Of a DNA stretch of 6,308 bases, positions 3,931 to 6,308 are shown in pieces. The stretch is taken from contig CAYRWY010000349.1 in assembly GCA_964427955.1 (NCBI GenBank), positions 1 through 6,308 of the forward strand, given 5' to 3'. The notes below the pieces were generated by a model that did not search any database, was not told where the DNA came from, and saw only the letters and a list, made by a program, of their open reading frames with translations. Numbering within the stretch: the stretch's first letter is position 1; every line of letters begins with the position of its first letter. The position numbers and the translations under genes are program-made. This DNA comes from JACRBK01 sp964427955 (GTDB lineage Bacteria; Chloroflexota; Anaerolineae; Aggregatilineales; Aggregatilineaceae).

Positions 3931-6308
3931 TTACGTCAGCGCGGCGCGCAGATCGTCTTCCAGGCGATCCAGCGCGGGACGCCATTCGTCGGGCTTCACC
4001 GTCACCAGGTGCGCCGGGTGGATGTAGTACAGATGGGTCTGCGGCATCTGCCCGGTGCGCGCCTCGACGGCCCGCGCATACATGCCGACTTGCAGATAAT
4101 AGTTCCGGGCATTGTGACGCGCGCTCTCGCGCGAAACCAGCGCGGTCTTGTAGTCCACCACATGCCACTGATCGCGCGCGTGGAACAGCACGTCGATGCG
4201 GCCCTGGATAGTGCGCTCGCCCCAGCGGAACATGAACGGCAGCTCGCGGTGGACTTCGCGCGCCTGCTCGATGCGCGCCCGCGTCTCGCTGGCGTCGAAC
4301 TCAGCCAGCAGGTCCAGCGCCGCCGACACTGCCGCGATCACCTGGCTCTCATCGCTAACGCCGTACTCCCAGGCGTAGGCGCGCAGCCGCTCGATCAGCC
4401 GGTCGTGACCGGTGTTGGCCGGGAGCAGCCAGGCTTGCAAGGCCCGGTGCACGATCTCGCCCACGATCCGGCGCTCGTCCTGCAAACTGGCCGGGCCGGG
4501 CAGCGGGCGCAGCGGCTCCGGGGCGTCGTGCAGCACGGCATGGCGGAAGGACTGCCAGCCGCGCGCGGTGGGATCGTAGGACGGCGCGCGCCCGATCTGC
4601 GCCACGTGCGTCGCGGTCAGGAAACGGGCCGGAGCTGCCGGATCGACCGGGACGTCCGCCAGCAGCGGCGGGAGCGCCGGATCGACCCCGTCCAGCGCGA
4701 TCCCGGCGGCGACGGCAGGATGATCCCAGGCGCTCGCGGTCCGGCGCGGCGCGAGGTGGTCGGGCAGCGTCATCGTCAGCGGCACCCGCAGTGCACAGCC
4801 GCCCCAGGGATAGTCGATCACCTGGGTGTCGTCGTCGCGAATCAGATCGTCGCTCGACAAGCCCAACGCGGCCAACCACTGCCGCAGCCAGCAGTGCTCG
4901 GAGGCGCGAAACAGCAGTCCGCTGACGATCAGGGCATCCTGGGCGCGCGTGGCCCCCACGTACAGCAGGCGGCGGCGCTCCGCCCGGTCACGGCGCTCGG
5001 CGGCCAGGGCGGCATAGCGCCAGGCAAAGAGCGGGATTTCTTCATTGGGATCGGCGGTGGGCAGTTTGCAGACCGGCCCGGCGTCGAGATCGGCCTTGAA
5101 GACCCCGCCGTCCGCCCGGCGCGTGCTCCAGGCGGCATCCGCCAGGACCACCACCGGGAATTCCAGCCCCTTGCTGGCGTGAACCGACATCAGCGTGACC
5201 GCGCCCTCGACCTCGACCGCCGCTTCGCCTTCGCGGACTTCGCGCGCCGTCAGGCTGCGGGCGTAGTCCAGGAACGATCCCAGCGACACCCGCCCCGATT
5301 CTCGCGCCAACGCGACCAGCTTCTCGACGTTGCCGCGCCGCCGCGCCCCATCCGCCAACCCGGTCAGCGTGGCCGGATAGCCGGTGAGGTGCAGCGCGCG
5401 GATCAGCAGATCGGCCACCGTCGCGCGCCCGGCCAGTTCGCGCAGTTCGCGCAGCACGGCGCAGGCGAAGGCGCGCACCTCGATCTCGTCCGGGGGGAAC
5501 AGGGGGACGGGATCACCGGCCTCACCCGGTAGGGGCGCCCCTACGTCTGGCGTTTCTGCAATCGCAAAGAGCGCGTCCCACAGCGGCAGCACGCCGCCGT
5601 CGTCCGTGCGGGCCAGCCGCAGCGCGAACAGCGCCTCATCGCTCAAGCCGAACAACGGCGAGCGCAGCGCCGAGGCCAGCGCCAGATCGTCGGCGGGGTT
5701 GTACAGCGCGCGCAGCAGGTTGAGCAGATCCCAGACTTCCTGGCGGCCATAGTAGCCGCGCCCGGCGACCGTCACGTAGGGCAGCCCTGCCGCCTTGAAG
5801 ACTTCTTCGTATTCCGGCACGTGCGTCATGGCCTGGAACAGGATCGCGACGTCGCCGTAGCCCGCCGGGCGGTAAGTGTCGGACTTGCGATCCCAGACCG
5901 GCGCACCCTGCTCGACCATAGCCCGCAGGTGCCGGGCAATCTCCCAGGCTTCCCACTGGCGCAACTGATCGGTGCTGACCTTCTGATCGCCCTCCTGCTC
6001 TGGCTTGTGCAGCGCGATCACGGCCAGCGGGCAGGCGTGGCCGGGCGCGATCTCCGGCGCCGCCGGGCGAAAGGCCCGCATCGGCTGGCCGAGCGTGACC
6101 TCGTAGCGAGCGGCGATCCCGGTCCGCGCGGCCAGGATCGTCCCGAACAGGTCGTTCAGCGCGTTGACCAGGGCGGAATGGGTGCGAAACGACGTCGAGA
6201 GCGGCAGATCCTGCCCGCCCCACCCCAACAAATCCTGGCGCACGGCATCGAAAACGCTGACGTTCGCGCCGCGAAAAGCGTAGATGCTCTGCTTGGGATC
6301 GCCCACCA
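3931..6308 (-). CDS. addA: AddA/RecB-type UvrD-family helicase-nuclease (5' end outside window)
   Basis: The C-terminal 791 residues are present; about 400 are missing, including Walker A and DExx, judging from the usual length near 1,200. AddA is the helicase-nuclease subunit of AddAB, which resects double-strand breaks for recombination. Counting from the codon at 6306, VGDPKQSIYAFRGA (1-14) is helicase motif III, LSTSFRTHSALVNALN (about 36-51) motif IV, VHASKGLEFPVVVLAD (about 375-390) motif V and RRLLYVGATRAQD (about 444-456) motif VI. A PD-(D/E)XK nuclease domain ends the protein: GEIVHRAL with H620, GRIDVLF with D705, DYKT with D718 and K720, then YYLQVGMYA. These nuclease residues look intact. 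No FeS cysteine cluster is seen, as expected for AddA rather than AddB. The GTG at 6306 is the Val of motif III, not a start. A GTAGGGG palindrome lies in frame at residues 255-260. The toxin gene follows 62 bases downstream on the same strand. Confidence 0.9.
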   Translation of the reverse strand, partial: VGDPKQSIYAFRGANVSVFDAVRQDLLGWGGQDLPLSTSFRTHSALVNALNDLFGTILAARTGIAARYEVTLGQPMRAFRPAAPEIAPGHACPLAVIALHKPEQEGDQKVSTDQLRQWEAWEIARHLRAMVEQGAPVWDRKSDTYRPAGYGDVAILFQAMTHVPEYEEVFKAAGLPYVTVAGRGYYGRQEVWDLLNLLRALYNPADDLALASALRSPLFGLSDEALFALRLARTDDGGVLPLWDALFAIAETPDVGAPLPGEAGDPVPLFPPDEIEVRAFACAVLRELRELAGRATVADLLIRALHLTGYPATLTGLADGARRRGNVEKLVALARESGRVSLGSFLDYARSLTAREVREGEAAVEVEGAVTLMSVHASKGLEFPVVVLADAAWSTRRADGGVFKADLDAGPVCKLPTADPNEEIPLFAWRYAALAAERRDRAERRRLLYVGATRAQDALIVSGLLFRASEHCWLRQWLAALGLSSDDLIRDDDTQVIDYPWGGCALRVPLTMTLPDHLAPRRTASAWDHPAVAAGIALDGVDPALPPLLADVPVDPAAPARFLTATHVAQIGRAPSYDPTARGWQSFRHAVLHDAPEPLRPLPGPASLQDERRIVGEIVHRALQAWLLPANTGHDRLIERLRAYAWEYGVSDESQVIAAVSAALDLLAEFDASETRARIEQAREVHRELPFMFRWGERTIQGRIDVLFHARDQWHVVDYKTALVSRESARHNARNYYLQVGMYARAVEARTGQMPQTHLYYIHPAHLVTVKPDEWRPALDRLEDDLRAALT
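5529..5544. repeat. Perfect 16-base palindrome of the GTAGGGG family inside addA
   Basis: GTAGGGGCGCCCCTAC is its own reverse complement. It lies in the addA-like frame and encodes the start of VGAPLP (residues 255-260) in a linker between LWDALFAIAE and PLFPPDEIEVRAF. It shares its ends with the elements at 18-76 and 3332-3350. Confidence 0.75.

Noticed and set aside
3869..4168. Longer version of the toxin protein starting at 4168
   Set aside because: The extra 100 residues overlap the addA nuclease domain in another frame and cross the dispersed repeat; the protein-like part begins at the ATG at 3868.
4009..5532. A 507-codon plus-strand open frame
   Set aside because: It is antisense to the addA-like gene, whose helicase and nuclease motifs are unmistakable; the plus-strand product has no recognisable motif.
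6304..6306. GTG as the start codon of the addA-like gene
   Set aside because: It encodes the valine before GDPKQSIY, an internal helicase motif; the true start lies beyond the window.
1..6308. CRISPR array, tRNA or rRNA genes
   Set aside because: No regularly spaced repeats, cloverleaf-like sequence or rRNA-like stretch was seen on either strand.

Overview
The window is GC-rich, densely coding bacterial DNA. Overall character (high GC, short tight gene clusters, many short palindromic dispersed repeats, a PemK-like toxin of the PHVVLQ/CALTSNLKRA type, an AddA-type helicase-nuclease) suggests a Chloroflexota (Anaerolineae-like) chromosome. That placement is an inference from style, not from a marker gene.

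Layout. Positions 1-138 hold no gene; they carry a hairpin-rich repeat, part of which looks like a rho-independent terminator, and then a strong AGGAGG ribosome binding site. Two plus-strand genes follow: a four-helix membrane protein of unknown function (139-669) and a class I SAM-dependent methyltransferase (666-1559) that overlap by 4 bases (TTGA) and are probably translationally coupled. Everything else is on the minus strand. Read in transcription order it is: the C-terminal two thirds of an AddA/RecB-type helicase-nuclease (6308-3931, start outside the window), a small PemK/MazF-family toxin with an antitoxin-like N-terminus (3868-3422), a 235-base gap rich in repeats, then a three-gene cluster of an ABC-2 type permease (3186-2197), a single-helix anchored protein (2193-1768) and a two-helix small membrane protein (1759-1547). 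The last gene converges on the methyltransferase and overlaps its 3' end by 13 bases.

The most interesting content is not a large new system but two layers. First, at least three kinds of short dispersed repeat are present, and two of them have entered coding sequence in frame: a 23-base identical repeat sits inside the methyltransferase and again in the leader of the toxin gene, and a perfect 16-base GTAGGGG-ended palindrome lies inside the addA-like gene. The same GTAGGGG/CCCCTAC ends bound a 59-base structured element at the left edge and a 19-base element in the gap. Second, the toxin gene appears to be a ribbon-helix-helix antitoxin N-domain joined directly to a PemK/MazF domain in one 148-residue protein, with no separate antitoxin gene in the window and with histidine and lysine at two positions where MazF proteins usually have arginine and glutamine.

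How the genes may work together: the membrane protein and methyltransferase form one unit of unknown substrate; the permease cluster looks like the membrane part of an ABC exporter whose ATPase is elsewhere; addA would normally pair with an addB gene upstream, outside the window, for double-strand break processing.
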